Assembly: GCF_050624435.1 (NCBI RefSeq) | Contig: NC_134545.1 | Span: forward strand, 90,096,563-90,160,562 | Origin: Tenrec ecaudatus | Lineage: Eukaryota; Chordata; Mammalia; Afrosoricida; Tenrecidae | Direction: 5' to 3' | DNA: 64,000 nt | Shown here: piece after piece, positions 1 to 10,040 of the stretch | How the letters are laid out: every line of letters begins with the position of its first letter | Position numbering within the stretch: position 1 is the stretch's first letter | Program-made: the position numbers and the translations under genes | The notes under the pieces: generated by a model | What the model saw: the letters and a program-made list of their open reading frames with translations, nothing else | Told to the model about the DNA's origin: nothing | Database searches by the model: none

Positions 1-164
1 AGAATATGATTTGGATTTTCTCATCACCTCCAGCCCAGAGCATAATACTTTGAATACTGTATAATAAATTTCCTAACTTGTTGGCTAAAATAGTAAGCTA
101 CAAAGTTGTTTTTACTCTCTGTCATTCCTTAGTTCCCCACATCCCATCAGTTACTGTTTTAACT
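1..164. other. unassigned sequence
   Basis: AT-rich sequence with no recognised repeat or coding signal before the first RTE fragment. Confidence 0.4.
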
Positions 165-470
165 TGGTAAATCACTGGCTGAGAATATTGAAAGTACTGT
201 GGATGCCAAACGAACGAACAAAGTTGTCTTGGAATAAGTACAACCAGAATGCTCCATAGGGGCAAGGAAGGCAGAATGTCATCTCACATACATTGGGTAG
301 ATTGTCAGGACTGACTACTCCCTGGAGAAGGACATCTTGCTCGGGCAGTGAAGGATGGTGAAAAAGAAGAATGACCTTGACTAGATGGGTGGGTGGCCAC
401 AGTGGAGTGCAGCAATGAACTCAAGCATAAAAGCAATTGTGAGGATGGGACAGGACAACCGTACATCCGT
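165..470 (+). mobile_element. RTE (BovB-like) LINE, 3' ORF fragment
   Basis: The text matches the end of the RTE reverse-transcriptase ORF as I know it from afrotherian RTE1: GAATATTGAAAGTAC near 182, then the pattern ACATACATTGGG...TTGTCAGGA, CTGGAGAAGGACATC near 322, and AACTCAAGCATAAAAGCAATTGTGAGGATGG near the end. Frames are broken. It abuts an RTE piece of opposite orientation. Confidence 0.8.
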
Positions 471-474
471 TTTA

Positions 475-1075
475 CCACTTTTATCCTGTTTTGACTTTGA
501 CTTTTCTCTATTCTGTTGGGTTACCTTTCTTTGGAATGGGCAAACTTAAGGATCTCTTCCAATGAGTTGGCCAGGTATCTGTCTCCCAGATTCCATGGCA
601 TAGCCTTAGTGTGTATTTCCAGTGTTGTATCAGCTTGTTGAGTAAATCTCTTGTTCAGTTGGTATCCTATCAATTCCTGGAACTTTGTTTTTTTGGGAAT
701 ACCTTCAGTGTGACTTGGGCTTCTCCTTTTAATATCATTGGTTCTTTATCACATTCTAATCTTAAAATGGTTAAATGTCGATTTGTTCTTCTTGGTAGAG
801 TGAATCTTTCTATTCATTCCAATCATTCTTGCAAGATTCAATATTTTTCCCATAGACTCTATCAGTATTGCAATTCAAGGCTCTGCATATTTTTTTTAGT
901 TCTTTAAACTCAAGATATGCTGATTGTGATTTTACTTTTTGTCATTCAAACTCCAGGTCTCTGGATATTTCATTATACTCTTCTACTTACAATAGGTTAT
1001 TTTCTGTGATCTTGGAGAGCAAGATTGTTGTTGCCATTTAACAGCTGATGTAAAGTAAAATTTTAAGCAGTGGAG
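475..1075 (-). mobile_element. RTE (BovB-like) LINE, antisense RT-domain fragment
   Basis: Antisense RTE text: GTTGGGTTACCTTTCTTTGG at about 518, GAGTTGGCCAGGTATCTGTC near 564, and ATCAATTCCTGGAACTTTG near 668. These are the complements of the reverse-transcriptase part of the RTE ORF. The 98-residue open frame at 611-907 on the plus strand is therefore antisense to a dead RT gene, not a gene. The right end beyond about 1010 is less certain. Confidence 0.75.
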
Positions 1076-1367
1076 TCATTTATATCATGTCATATTTGTT
1101 AGATCAGAAATGTGGAGCAAGGTTACAAACTCCTCAAGATTTTTGCCTTCCTTTTGCCTTCGTCACTGTTGTAGTCTTGCCAAAGGAGCTTTTATGCTCT
1201 CATTTCTCTGTCCACCTGAAATTCTTAGGGCTCTACAGAGCATTTCAGAAAGTCTACATACCAAAAAGTGTATGAGACCATATGCATCTCAAAAGGAAAA
1301 TAAAACTGAACTACGTAATCAATTGAAGAAAGGTCAAGATCGAATTACATTTTCCTGAGAAAATCTG
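1076..1367. other. unassigned sequence
   Basis: No recognised repeat. Short overlapping open frames here lack any motif I recognise. Confidence 0.35.
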
Positions 1368-1865
1368 TGCTATAGTTTATTGTGCCAGCCTGGCCAATAA
1401 ACACAAGTAGGATTAACTGAAGGGCAGAGGGATAAATGGCTCGGTGAGCCTCACCTTGGTTGTTCTGTGCCTCAGTTTAAAGGGGTACACTACCTGTGGG
1501 ATGCCTAGCCTGTGGGCTGTGTCGTTGTAAGTTGAGGTCCCTTTAAGCCCAACACGATTGGAATGTTCATCTCTGGAGCTGGGGACCAACAGTTGATGAC
1601 AGTTGGTGACCGGCCTTGCTGTGTGCTGCCTGGGGATATGTAGCCCAGCTCTCTCTACAGAAGGGGACTGGCAACTGGCAGCTCTCAAACCTTAAAGGAC
1701 TGCTAGTGTCTCACTGCTATATAATTTAACTGTTAATTTCTTGTATTATCTATCTGTATATAATTTAACGGTCATTTCTTGAATTATATATCTATCTTTA
1801 TAAACATATTTATATATAATTACTAGCAATCTGGTTTGTCTCTCTAGAGAACCCTGTCCAATACA
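1368..1865 (+). mobile_element. Solo LTR (MaLR-like family A) with exact target duplication
   Basis: A 498 bp unit begins TGCTATAGTTTATTGTGCC and ends CCAATACA. It is flanked on both sides by ATCTG (1363-1367 and 1866-1870), a perfect 5 bp target duplication. The first 100 bp match the start of the LTRs at 23596, 25137 and 49683 (AACCTGGC.ATAAACACA, GGGATAAATGGCTC). The centre is different, so this is a divergent subfamily. No internal retroviral sequence is attached. Confidence 0.75.
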
Positions 1866-1870
1866 ATCTG

Positions 1871-2627
1871 ATACTTAAAAAATATCAAATATAAAATTGT
1901 TTGCATCTATTCCTTATTTTTTGTTGTTCCTGCTTTACTGGTCTTGTAATTACAGACATTTATCCTGTCCATTTACCTAGCCCTACACGTATGGATCTGG
2001 AAGGACGGAGTGATTACTTGTGTACACACACACACACACACGTGTTTGTGTGTATGTGTTTCAAACTCAGTTATAAGAATAATTTGCAGACACGTGCACT
2101 GTGTTTCCATTATTGCTTTCAGTTGCTGTCTTACAAGCACCTGTATGCATGTTTATTATGCAATGCACTCATTTTCAATGCCACATAATTACTTGATCAT
2201 GTGCCATGCATGTTAAGGGAGAATATCAAAACCCTAGGGAAAGAAATAATAGATAAAATAGTCCTGTTTGTGGTTAGTTTCATAAAATTTTAAAATTATG
2301 TACTTCAGAAGGATGTTCTTTCCTTTAAATTAAAAAAACTTTCCAGATTACAGAATGATTTCATTTAATGTAATCAATGTCACATATTTAGAAAAGTATG
2401 GTATTTAGATTTGAGCAGAGGTTCTTGGGCTACAGAACTACATTTTTCACCTCTATACTCAATTTAGAACTTGTGTGAGCATGGAAGTCAGATTCTCCTA
2501 TGAGAATATTGGAGACGCTAACTCAAGATATACAGGGAAGTGATGACTGCCCCAATATAGAAAATGAGGAAGAAATATCCTAGGAAGCGATTCCATTCAG
2601 CAGGACCCTGTGACAACCTGGTCAGTC
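1871..2627. other. unassigned AT-rich sequence
   Basis: No recognised gene or dispersed repeat apart from the small (AC)n/(TG)n tract. Confidence 0.4.
2024..2060. repeat. (AC)n followed by (TG)n microsatellite
   Basis: An AC run ends at about 2041 and continues into an interrupted TG tract, which makes a short imperfect palindrome. Confidence 0.9.
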
Positions 2628-2894
2628 CATTAGGGCATGGGTCCTCAAACTATGGCTCCTCATCTCTGTCTCTGGACTCCTCCTCTCAGTCTTGGGTATG
2701 TCTGAGGAGTCATGAGATTGCCTGCTGCTGCCTAAGGACAGAGTCAAGAACAAGTTAGGATTTTTTTTAAGTTAGTAAGTCTATTATTTTTTTATATTGC
2801 AGTTAGTAGGGCCTTGTTTTTGTGGTTTTGGGGGGCCTTTTTCTGGTTAGGTCTTTTTTTTAAGTTGGTTAGTTGGGGGTGGTTTCTAGGAGGG

Positions 2895-3075
2895 TTACAT
2901 CACAGTGATAAGGCAAATAGTCAGTGCTCAGTGCTAATGCAAATTGTCAGTGCTCAGAGGTAATGCAAATAGTGCTCAGTGGTAATGATAATTGTAAGTG
3001 CTCAGTGTTAATGCAAATTGTCAGCAGTCAGTTTTATCGCAAATGGTCAGTGGTCAGTGTTATCGCATGGGGGAC
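2895..3075 (+). repeat. Subterminal tandem repeat inside the hAT element (about 25 bp unit, ~7 copies)
   Basis: Degenerate units of the form GTCAGTGCTCAGTGTTAATGC followed by AAATT are repeated about seven times. Perfect ATGCAAAT octamers lie at 2937-2944, 2963-2970 and 3011-3018, and related CGCAAAT/GGCAAAT variants lie on either side. Subterminal repeats are commonly transposase-binding sites in hAT elements. The octamer is also the POU-factor site, so a promoter role is possible. Both roles are inference. Confidence 0.8.
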
Positions 3076-3732
3076 CCAGACTGGTAATCTGCCTAGGGCT
3101 CCATGGGAAATTAATCTGGCTCTGTAGTCAGCCAAGGAGTAGGAAACCCAATTTAATTGACAGTAAGTACATTAATATTCTAATGCTATTCAGTTGTATA
3201 TGATGTTTTATGTTGTGTGCTGTGTAAGCTCCTGTTTATACTATTGCAATCTATGAGCAGTGCAATTTCAGCCATATGCTTCTTTAGCTGAACTCGCATT
3301 AGATTCGGAAGAAAAAAGGCATCTGTGCCTTTCTGTTCCTGCAGTGGAATCTGATTGCATGGGTCTTCTCACTCATGCGATCAGATTCCTGTGTGAGTTC
3401 ACAGATCGCAGTGCGGTTCACACAAGGTAGTGTGACTGGAGAGGTGGTGGAGGAACCGGCTCCGTAATCGTGCCGGTTCCTGCACCGCACCAGTATGAGC
3501 CTGAGGTAAAAGCAGAGTTTCACCAATGTGGGCACTGGTGAGGCTGAAATGACGTGGACTGCCAAGGCTGCATTGATGGACACTGGTCAGACTGCATTGA
3601 TGGGCAGTGCAGTCTATATGTCTCTGTGTGGGCAAAGTTATTGCTGGTGTATTGTTTTGTAGCGCTGCATATGTATATACACATATATATGTATGTATTT
3701 TACTAATAGCAACTTGGAATCCTTAGGAAACA

Positions 3733-5500
3733 ATGATATCAAGAAAGAGAAAAATTGACTCGGAGTGTAGGATATTCAAAGAACAGTGGACTTTTTTCAT
3801 GCATTACAAGGAAAGAGCTGTGTGTTTGATATACCAGAATATAGTGTCTGTGTTCAACGAATACAATTTGCATCGACACTATCAAACTCAACATAAAGAT
3901 GAATATGATTGTTTGGTCGAAGAAGTGAGAAAAGCTAAACTATTAAAACTTAAAAATACATTGACAATTCAGCAAAATAGTTTTGTGAAGCAGAAGCAGC
4001 TAAGTATTTCATGACTGTGAGCAAGTTTTCAAGTTGCCAAGCTAATAACGTGCACCGGCAGACCATTCGTGGAGGGAAAATTTGTTAAAGAATGCCTTCT
4101 TTCTGTTGCCAAAGAGATGTGTCCAGAGAAGGCCGATTTATTTACTACAATTACAGAAAGGATTGAAGAAACGGGAGACAATTTGCATGAGCATTTGTAA
4201 AACTCTGCAACAAAACCCTTTCCTATTTTTCTTTGGCACTCGACGAAAGTAATGATGTTCATGATTCTGCATACCTTCTAATTTTTATTCGTGGCATGAA
4301 TGACTCTTTCGAAGTCACAGAAGAGCTTGCTGCACTGCAAAGCATCAAAGAAACAACTACAAGATAAATTATCTATGAAAAGGTTTGCCAAACTGTGAAT
4401 GGTTTGGAGCTGGACTGGGTTAAACTAGCCAGTGTGACAACTGATAGTTCTCCTAGCACGGTGGAGTCTAAGAAAGGAGTGATTTCTCGCATTAACCAAG
4501 AGATGGACAAACGTAACCATTCTCATCCAATAGCCATACACTGCCTCATCTACCAACAAGCACTGTGTAGTAACTCACTGAAGCGGGACTCTGTTATGAA
4601 AATTGTGGTATCTTGTGTTAACTTCATTAGAGCTAATGCACTAAACCACAGACAATTTTGAGAATTTCTGTCTGAGCTAAATGTTGCCTAAGAAGATGTT
4701 CTGTACCACACAGAAGTCCATTGGCTGAGTCGAGGGAGAGTTTTGAAACATTTCTTTGACTTACTCCCACAGATTACAGCTTTTCTGCTTTCAAAAAACA
4801 AAGAAGTACCAGAGCTCAGTGATGCAGAATGGAAATGACACCTTGCCTTTCTGACAGATGTAACAGAGCTACTCAACAGTCTCAATGTGCAACTTCAAGG
4901 AAAGGGGAAGCCCGTCTGTGATGTGCAATCACATGTGAAAGCATTTGAAGTAAAATTAGGCCTCCTCATCCAACAAGTGGAGGAAATTTTCTGCCATCTC
5001 CTCATGACTCAAAATCTGTTAGCAGAAAAACCATTGGTTTCATTCCCAAGAAAAACGTGTGGATTCACTGGAAAAGTTGCAAAAGGAGTTCCAATTTAAA
5101 TATAAAGAGCTTCATCTCCATGATCAGGACATACAGCTTTTCCGCAACCCATTTTCTATTGCCATTGAGAATGTGGATACAATTTACTAAGTGGAACGTG
5201 CTGACCTGCAGAATTGTGACTCTGAAAGATGCATTCAAGTCAAGCAGCCTTTCTGATTTCTGTGCATCTCTCCTCTGAGACATGTCCTCATCTCAGGAAC
5301 CATGCTCTCAAACTGGCACCATCTTTGGTAGCACTTATGTCCGTGAAGAGACTTTTTCCAGAATGAAACATCTGAAATCTCTAACCAGACCTAGACTAAC
5401 TGATGCACCCTTGCATCACTTGTTACGACTAGCAGAGACAAATAGGGAACTGGACATTGGCCATCTCATGAGCAAAAAGCAGGCCCATAGTTCCCATTGA
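3733..5500 (+). pseudogene. Broken hAT transposase (Charlie/GTF2IRD2-like, BED finger plus DDE/hATC)
   Basis: Stitching frames by eye gives a recognisable hAT transposase. An N-terminal BED-type zinc finger lies at 3733-3950 (VCLIYQN, then HRHYQTQH). One metal-binding Cys appears replaced by Tyr in CLIY. The catalytic segment follows, with LALDESNDV near 4232-4258 (first acidic residue), TTDSSPS near 4438 (second), then HCLIYQQALC, and HWLSRGRVL near 4718. The C-terminal dimerisation block (FGSTYV.EETFSRMKHLKS, RLTDAPLHHLLRL) lies at about 5310-5460. In-frame stops at about 4012, 4018 and 4198, a frameshift near 4215, further stops near 4366, 4660 and 4690, and a double stop near 4837 make it non-functional. 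The protein class is the one domesticated in GTF2IRD2. It could have supported non-autonomous copies in the past. Confidence 0.85.
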
Positions 5501-5709
5501 AATACTGGTACGTTTGTTGATTTAACTTTACTTGTTCTTCATTTTAAATATTGTATTGCTATCCATTTATTTTACTTCAAAATAAGATATGTGCAATGTG
5601 CATAGGAATTTGTTTATAATTTTTTAAAACTATAGTCCAGCGCTCCAATGGTCTGAGGGACAGTGAACTGGCCCCCTGTTTTAAAAGTTTGAGGACCCCT
5701 GCCTTAGGA

Positions 5710-6004
5710 TGTCCCCTAGACACACAAAAGGTATTGCTTCTGCAGCCTCTCTTTGCTTGTGTCTACTTTATACATGTAACCAAACTAACTTTCTCTATAT
5801 CTGCACTTGGTTTTTCCTTTTGCTATTTATCTCCCAGGGATGTTGCTCCCACTATCAGGACAATGATTTAATACCTCTTAAAGATGTTTGCTCCTCCTCT
5901 GTGAATTTCATTTTACCCAGGTGATTTTTAATGTTATTGACTTAAAGACCCAACTCTGACTAAATGGTTACTCATCAAAATACTGTGTGGACAATGGTCT
6001 AGAT
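5710..6004. other. unassigned sequence between hAT and SPIN
   Basis: Short open frames but no recognised feature. Confidence 0.35.
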
Positions 6005-6198
6005 CATCGGTTCTCAACCTGTGGGTCATGATCCCTTTAGGGGGTCAAACAACCCTTTCACAAAGGTTACTTAATTCATAACAGTAGCAAAATTATAGTT
6101 ATCAAGTAGCAACAAAAATAATTTTATGGTTGGGGGGTCACCACAACAGGAGAACCTGTATTAAAGGACCGCAGCATTAGGAAGGTTGAGAAGCACTG
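6005..6198. mobile_element. SPIN non-autonomous hAT element (194 bp)
   Basis: The element starts CATCGGTTCTCAACCTGTGGG and ends with AAGGTTGAGAAGCACTG. The two ends are the imperfect terminal inverted repeats of SPIN. The interior (AACAGTAGCAAAATTA, ATAATTTTATGGTTGGGGG) matches the short deletion derivatives of SPIN. The flanks GTCTAGAT (5997-6004) and GTCTGTAT (6199-6206) agree at 6 of 8 positions and resemble the preferred hAT target NTCTAGAN. It has no coding capacity. SPIN is an established case of horizontal transfer between tetrapods. Confidence 0.9.
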
Positions 6199-6214
6199 GT
6201 CTGTATTATCTGTT

Positions 6215-6403
6215 TCTAAATTTGTTTGGTTTACAGACCCCTTTCCAAAAAAATAATTACTCAGTGCCCTCTGACTATGAAAAACTTCTGCACTCTCGAC
6301 AGTGCTGCAGGATAAAGTGTAGGTATCTGCTACTGTAAGTCCCGTGGACCATCCTGGCATCCTGCAATGCTAGGATCACCCACTTTGGGAAACACTGATC
6401 TTG
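6215..6403 (-). mobile_element. possible older hAT fragment
   Basis: Read on the minus strand, the right edge begins CAGTGTTTCCCAAAGTGGG, a form typical of old mammalian non-autonomous hAT (MER-type) elements. No matching opposite end was found, partly because SPIN lies at the other side. Assignment is tentative. Confidence 0.35.
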
Positions 6404-7354
6404 ACAATGAAACATTCTCTTCCATCAGCATGCATTCTTTCTGAAATCCCGTGTGTAGCCAACAGCTCACTATAAATAAATAAATAGCAAACTGTGAAAG
6501 AGAGAAGTGTTTGCATGGTTTGAGGTCCAGATCAGGCTGGTTCAGAACGCCTTCCTTCAGCCACAAGCCTAATGTGCCTTAGTCTCTTTTGGTTTTCTCA
6601 ACTGAAGCTGATCACACCTTAGGAAGGAGAGATTTTTCAGACACCTGAGAACCTACCTAGAAAGAATTTAGTTAAGATGGAAAGGCCCGCTCTGCCTGAT
6701 GTGTTATATCCATACTTCAGAGAAACTCTAAAATAAGCCCTCCCTTCAATCCTTGGCTCCATCTTGCAACCACTTTAATTGAGAGTACGAGCCTGCAGAT
6801 GTCAGGAAGTGGAAAGAATATGAATTATGCTGAGCTCCTTCCAGGAACCTAAATAAATGCAGTGAATGGAAAGTGAAACTGCTTGCAATCTCACGTAGTC
6901 CAGGAAAACAGATCCTGCCCCTGATGATTGGTGCCAGCCTCTAAAAAACAACCCATGTCAAGCCTGTTGGAGTCTGGATTGCAATAAACTACTGTGATAG
7001 TTGATTGTCATTCTTCCTGTTGGTTCATCCTTCAATGCTTATCACCCAGAACACAAATTTACATCCTAATCCAAAAGTGTAACAAAATAGGACACCCAAG
7101 CTGACTGTAAATGATGGCAATTTATTTCCTATCCGTGGAGAACAAGTTAGTCCATAAATATGGATAAGACAGATGATTATCATATTATAAATACAAATAA
7201 TTATAGGAAGGTCTCTAACTCACAGAGCACTCTAGATTGTTTGTATAAGGTTGAATATAAGAGGAACTAGAGAACAAAGCAAAAATTTAGGTACATGTTT
7301 ATCTGCTTTCTGGATGGAGAAGGCCTTTGTAATAATAGTACTATCAAATAATAA
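6404..7354. other. unassigned sequence
   Basis: No recognised coding region or repeat. Confidence 0.35.
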
Positions 7355-7525
7355 AACAACAACAAAACAAATCCTATGCTACTGAGTCAATTCTTACACA
7401 TAGAAGGTCTCTGTAGGGTTTCTGAGACTAAATTTTTATGGGAGTAGATGGTCTGTTTCTCCTTTGGATCAGCTGGTAATTTTAAACTTCCATTCTTGTA
7501 GTTCAGCTGCTCAATGCCCAGACCT
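7355..7525 (-). mobile_element. AfroSINE-like tRNA-derived SINE
   Basis: Antisense SINE text: AACAACAACAAAACAAA at the left (the tail), ACTGAGTCAATTCTTACACATAG, GGGTTTCTGAGACT, TTTATGGGAGTAGA, and the degraded tRNA-like head at the right. The tail with GAGTCRRTTCTNAC is shared with the RTE 3' end, which supplies the retrotransposition machinery. Confidence 0.7.
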
Positions 7526-7827
7526 CCTTAAGAATATTAAAGAAGACATACAATGAAAGTCTTGTGAAGCATTTAAGTAGAAACCAAGATAGTGCTTACA
7601 TCTCAGACAGACTGTTCAGACAGCCAGCACTGCCTCTTTGGGACTGTGTAACTAATATAAATTATTATTAAACATGTAATCCCTCTAATTCTCAATTTCA
7701 CCATTAGTAAAATAGCCTCAGTAATAATGCTTCATGTAGTTGTTTTTAAGATGAACTTCACTTTATGTTTGGCATGTTTGACTCACATATAGTCAACATA
7801 ATAAATAGTTCACATTATGATCTTTAT

Positions 7828-8150
7828 TTTAGTTTCCTGGGGCTACCACAATAGAATTGGACAAAGCTGGTGATTTTAAAGAAGAGAAGTCTATGTCTCA
7901 TAGCTCTGGAGACTAGAAGTCCAAATTCAGAATGTCAGCAGGGCTGTACTCTCCCTCTTTCAGCTCTAGAAGAAGAGTCTTCTTTTTCTCTTTAAGTTCC
8001 TGGCAGCCTAGGCAGTCCTTGGCTTCTAGATAAATGATCAAAGGATGGTTTCTTCCAGTGGATATGCCTGTGTTTTTGTGTCTGCTCTTTCCTTTATTCT
8101 AATTCAGGAAAGATTAAGATTAAGGTCCACCCTTTGTTTCATGTAGTTGT
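7828..8150 (-). mobile_element. MLT1-like MaLR LTR
   Basis: TTAGTTTCCTGGGGCTACCACAA, then CTCTGGAGACTAGAAGTCCAAA and GATTAAGGTCCACCC, follow the complement of old MaLR (MLT1/MST-type) LTRs. Ends are eroded and no target duplication was seen. Confidence 0.55.
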
Positions 8151-8439
8151 TGTTGAAGACTGTAATGGATCAAATCTGAAAGAAAAACATTTCCTTAAAT
8201 AAGATCCATGTTCCACCACATAGTTTCAAATCACTCTCCTCACATGTCATGCACAAGTATGTCCCTTCTTCTTGTCTCGTTCTTTGCTTTTATGATGTTC
8301 ATCTCGAAATCACCAGCCAGCTCGTCTTTGCTGATTAGAATTAAGATAGAAATGCCAGGTAATTTAGTAATTTATTCATCACTGAGTCACTCCATTACCT
8401 GGCACTCTGCAAGTGGATCACAGACGTGCCTACGTAAGA

Positions 8440-8650
8440 AAGCTGATCTACGGATGGTTGTCATTGGGCCCCATAGGGCCCATTCTGAGTTGTGCTTGCC
8501 CCGTGTGACGAGATGGACTCTCTCCATGGGCTTTTCTGGGCTGTAATCTTCACAGAAGCAGATTGCCATGCCGCTCTCCCTGGGAGACGCAGAGGGAGTT
8601 TGAACTTCCAATCTGCTGAACATTTAACTGTTGTGTCGATCTCTGGGTGT
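8440..8650 (-). mobile_element. tRNA-derived SINE (afrotherian type), antisense
   Basis: The order of blocks is that of an antisense afrotherian SINE: GGGCCCCATAGGGC, TTTTCTGGGCTGTAATCTTCAC, AGAAGCAGATTGCCATG, and a degenerate tRNA B-box region near AGTTTGAACTTCC. The 112- and 143-residue frames across it are accidental. Confidence 0.6.
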
Positions 8651-9875
8651 ATAGTCCAACTCAAACCAGGCGCCATTAGAAAGGAACACCCAAGGACATA
8701 CAGCTCTAGAGAAAGGAGCGCCTCTGAAATATACATTTTCTACCTGTTTGTTCTTTATGTATACGTAAAATCTAAAACTGACCTGGAAACATTTCAAATA
8801 TTCACCTTAAAACAAGTGAAGTGGCCCTATGGCTGCTGGTTTTTGTTTCATTTAGGTAACTTGAAAAAATATGTGTGTTTTATGGTAGGTCACTCAAAGC
8901 AAAGGTCTTACGATTTATTGTAGTTTCTATGATTTTAACTTAATGTCTTACCTATAATAGAGACACAGCAAATTGTAGTTATTAAATAGCAGAATCCCAT
9001 ATTTATATGTTATGATTCTTAGCAAATCTGGGACAGTACGCATCACTGACCTTGTCTTTACCTATATCTTATATATAGCTGAGGTGTGTGAGTGAGCGGC
9101 TTTTTTCTTGCATATATATTTTCCTCAGAATCATAAAAGTGAGTTATCTTCTTCTCAACTGTCTGCCAATGTCTTCTTCCTCCAATATAAGGTATACCAT
9201 GAGAATAGTCAAATACTATTACTAAAAATATATAAATATGTTAGGTGGATCTTATATGGTTGAAGAGTCTGAATAGTTTATAACTTTAACTCCAAAGAAG
9301 AGGATGTAGTTATTGTAATGGTCCAAGAACAGTAAACAGAAGACACTTAAAAAAGAGGCTTTCAAAGAGTCTAAGTGAAGCAGAAAATTGGGAACCATAA
9401 ATGGATCTTTAATAAATGAGCAAGTTACAAAGCGATCAAAATTAGCTTTTTCATCTCAGACTTTCTTTCACTTGTTTACCTGGAAAACTTCTTCAGTGAT
9501 ATTTGCAGCACTTAGTTTGCATGTCATCAGAAGCACCAATTTGTGCCCTAACATCTCCCAGATTCAGTGTAGGTACCCTAATCCATTCACTTTGACATAA
9601 AAAGATTAGCACTTCGTATCCCTAAATGCTTTGGAAGTAAGTGGTAAAAATCATTTTCAATGAACTGAGTTTGAACTAGTTTAAATGTTTTTATTTCGCA
9701 CATTTTTATGAACAATACTTCATACTTAAGTCTTTTCGACTCAAACTTAATATTTTTCAAAACATTAATTCAAATTGCTGTTCCCAAAGCCCTTGCATTG
9801 CTCCTGTCCTCACTCTGTATGAGTCGACCTCAGTCTGCCAACAATGAAGAAGCCAAAGGTCAGGGTGCTTTAGAG
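8651..9875. other. unassigned AT-rich sequence
   Basis: No recognised gene, RNA or repeat. Confidence 0.35.
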
Positions 9876-10040
9876 CAGCGCTTCTCAACCTGTGGGTCGA
9901 ATGACCCCTCTGGGGTTGTGGAATGACCCTTTCACAGGGGTCGCCTGATTCATACAGTAGCAAAATGACACTTGATGAAGTAGCAACAAAAATAATTTTA
10001 TGGTTGGGGGTCACAGTATCAGGAAGGTTGAGACCCACTG
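9876..10040. mobile_element. SPIN non-autonomous hAT element (165 bp)
   Basis: It begins CAGCGCTTCTCAACCTGTGG and ends AAGGTTGAGACCCACTG, with TCACAGGGGTCGCC and TAATTTTATGGTTGGGGG inside. It is about 30 bp shorter than the copy at 6005, through internal deletion. The flanks CTTTAGAG and TTTTGAAT are only a weak 8 bp match, so the target duplication has decayed. Confidence 0.88.

Larger units (their letters stand above)
2636..5701 (+). mobile_element. hAT DNA transposon (OC1/OposCharlie-like), near full length
   Basis: The left end is CA-GGGTCCTCAAACT (2636-2651) and the right end AGTTTGAGGACCCCTG (5686-5701). Together they form a 16 bp terminal inverted repeat with one mismatch. The flanking 8-mers CATTAGGG (2628-2635) and CCTTAGGA (5702-5709) agree at 6 of 8 positions, as expected for an 8 bp hAT target duplication. 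Just inside the right end is the segment GTCTGAGGGACAGTGAACTGGCC, also typical of this family. The element is about 3.07 kb and carries a broken transposase on the plus strand. Its ends resemble the OC1 family, reported to have moved horizontally among tetrapods; the family name is from memory. Confidence 0.88.

Noticed and set aside
611..907. 98-residue plus-strand open frame
   Set aside because: It lies antisense to RTE reverse-transcriptase sequence; the open frame is a by-product.
2895..3075. CRISPR-like regular spacing
   Set aside because: Units are contiguous and degenerate with no spacers, and they sit inside a eukaryotic transposon.
4395..4661. 88-residue frame as a separate small gene
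   Set aside because: It is an internal piece of the broken hAT transposase between two stops.
8208..8923. Overlapping 112- and 143-residue plus-strand frames
   Set aside because: They overlap each other in different frames and run across an antisense SINE; no domain or splice context.
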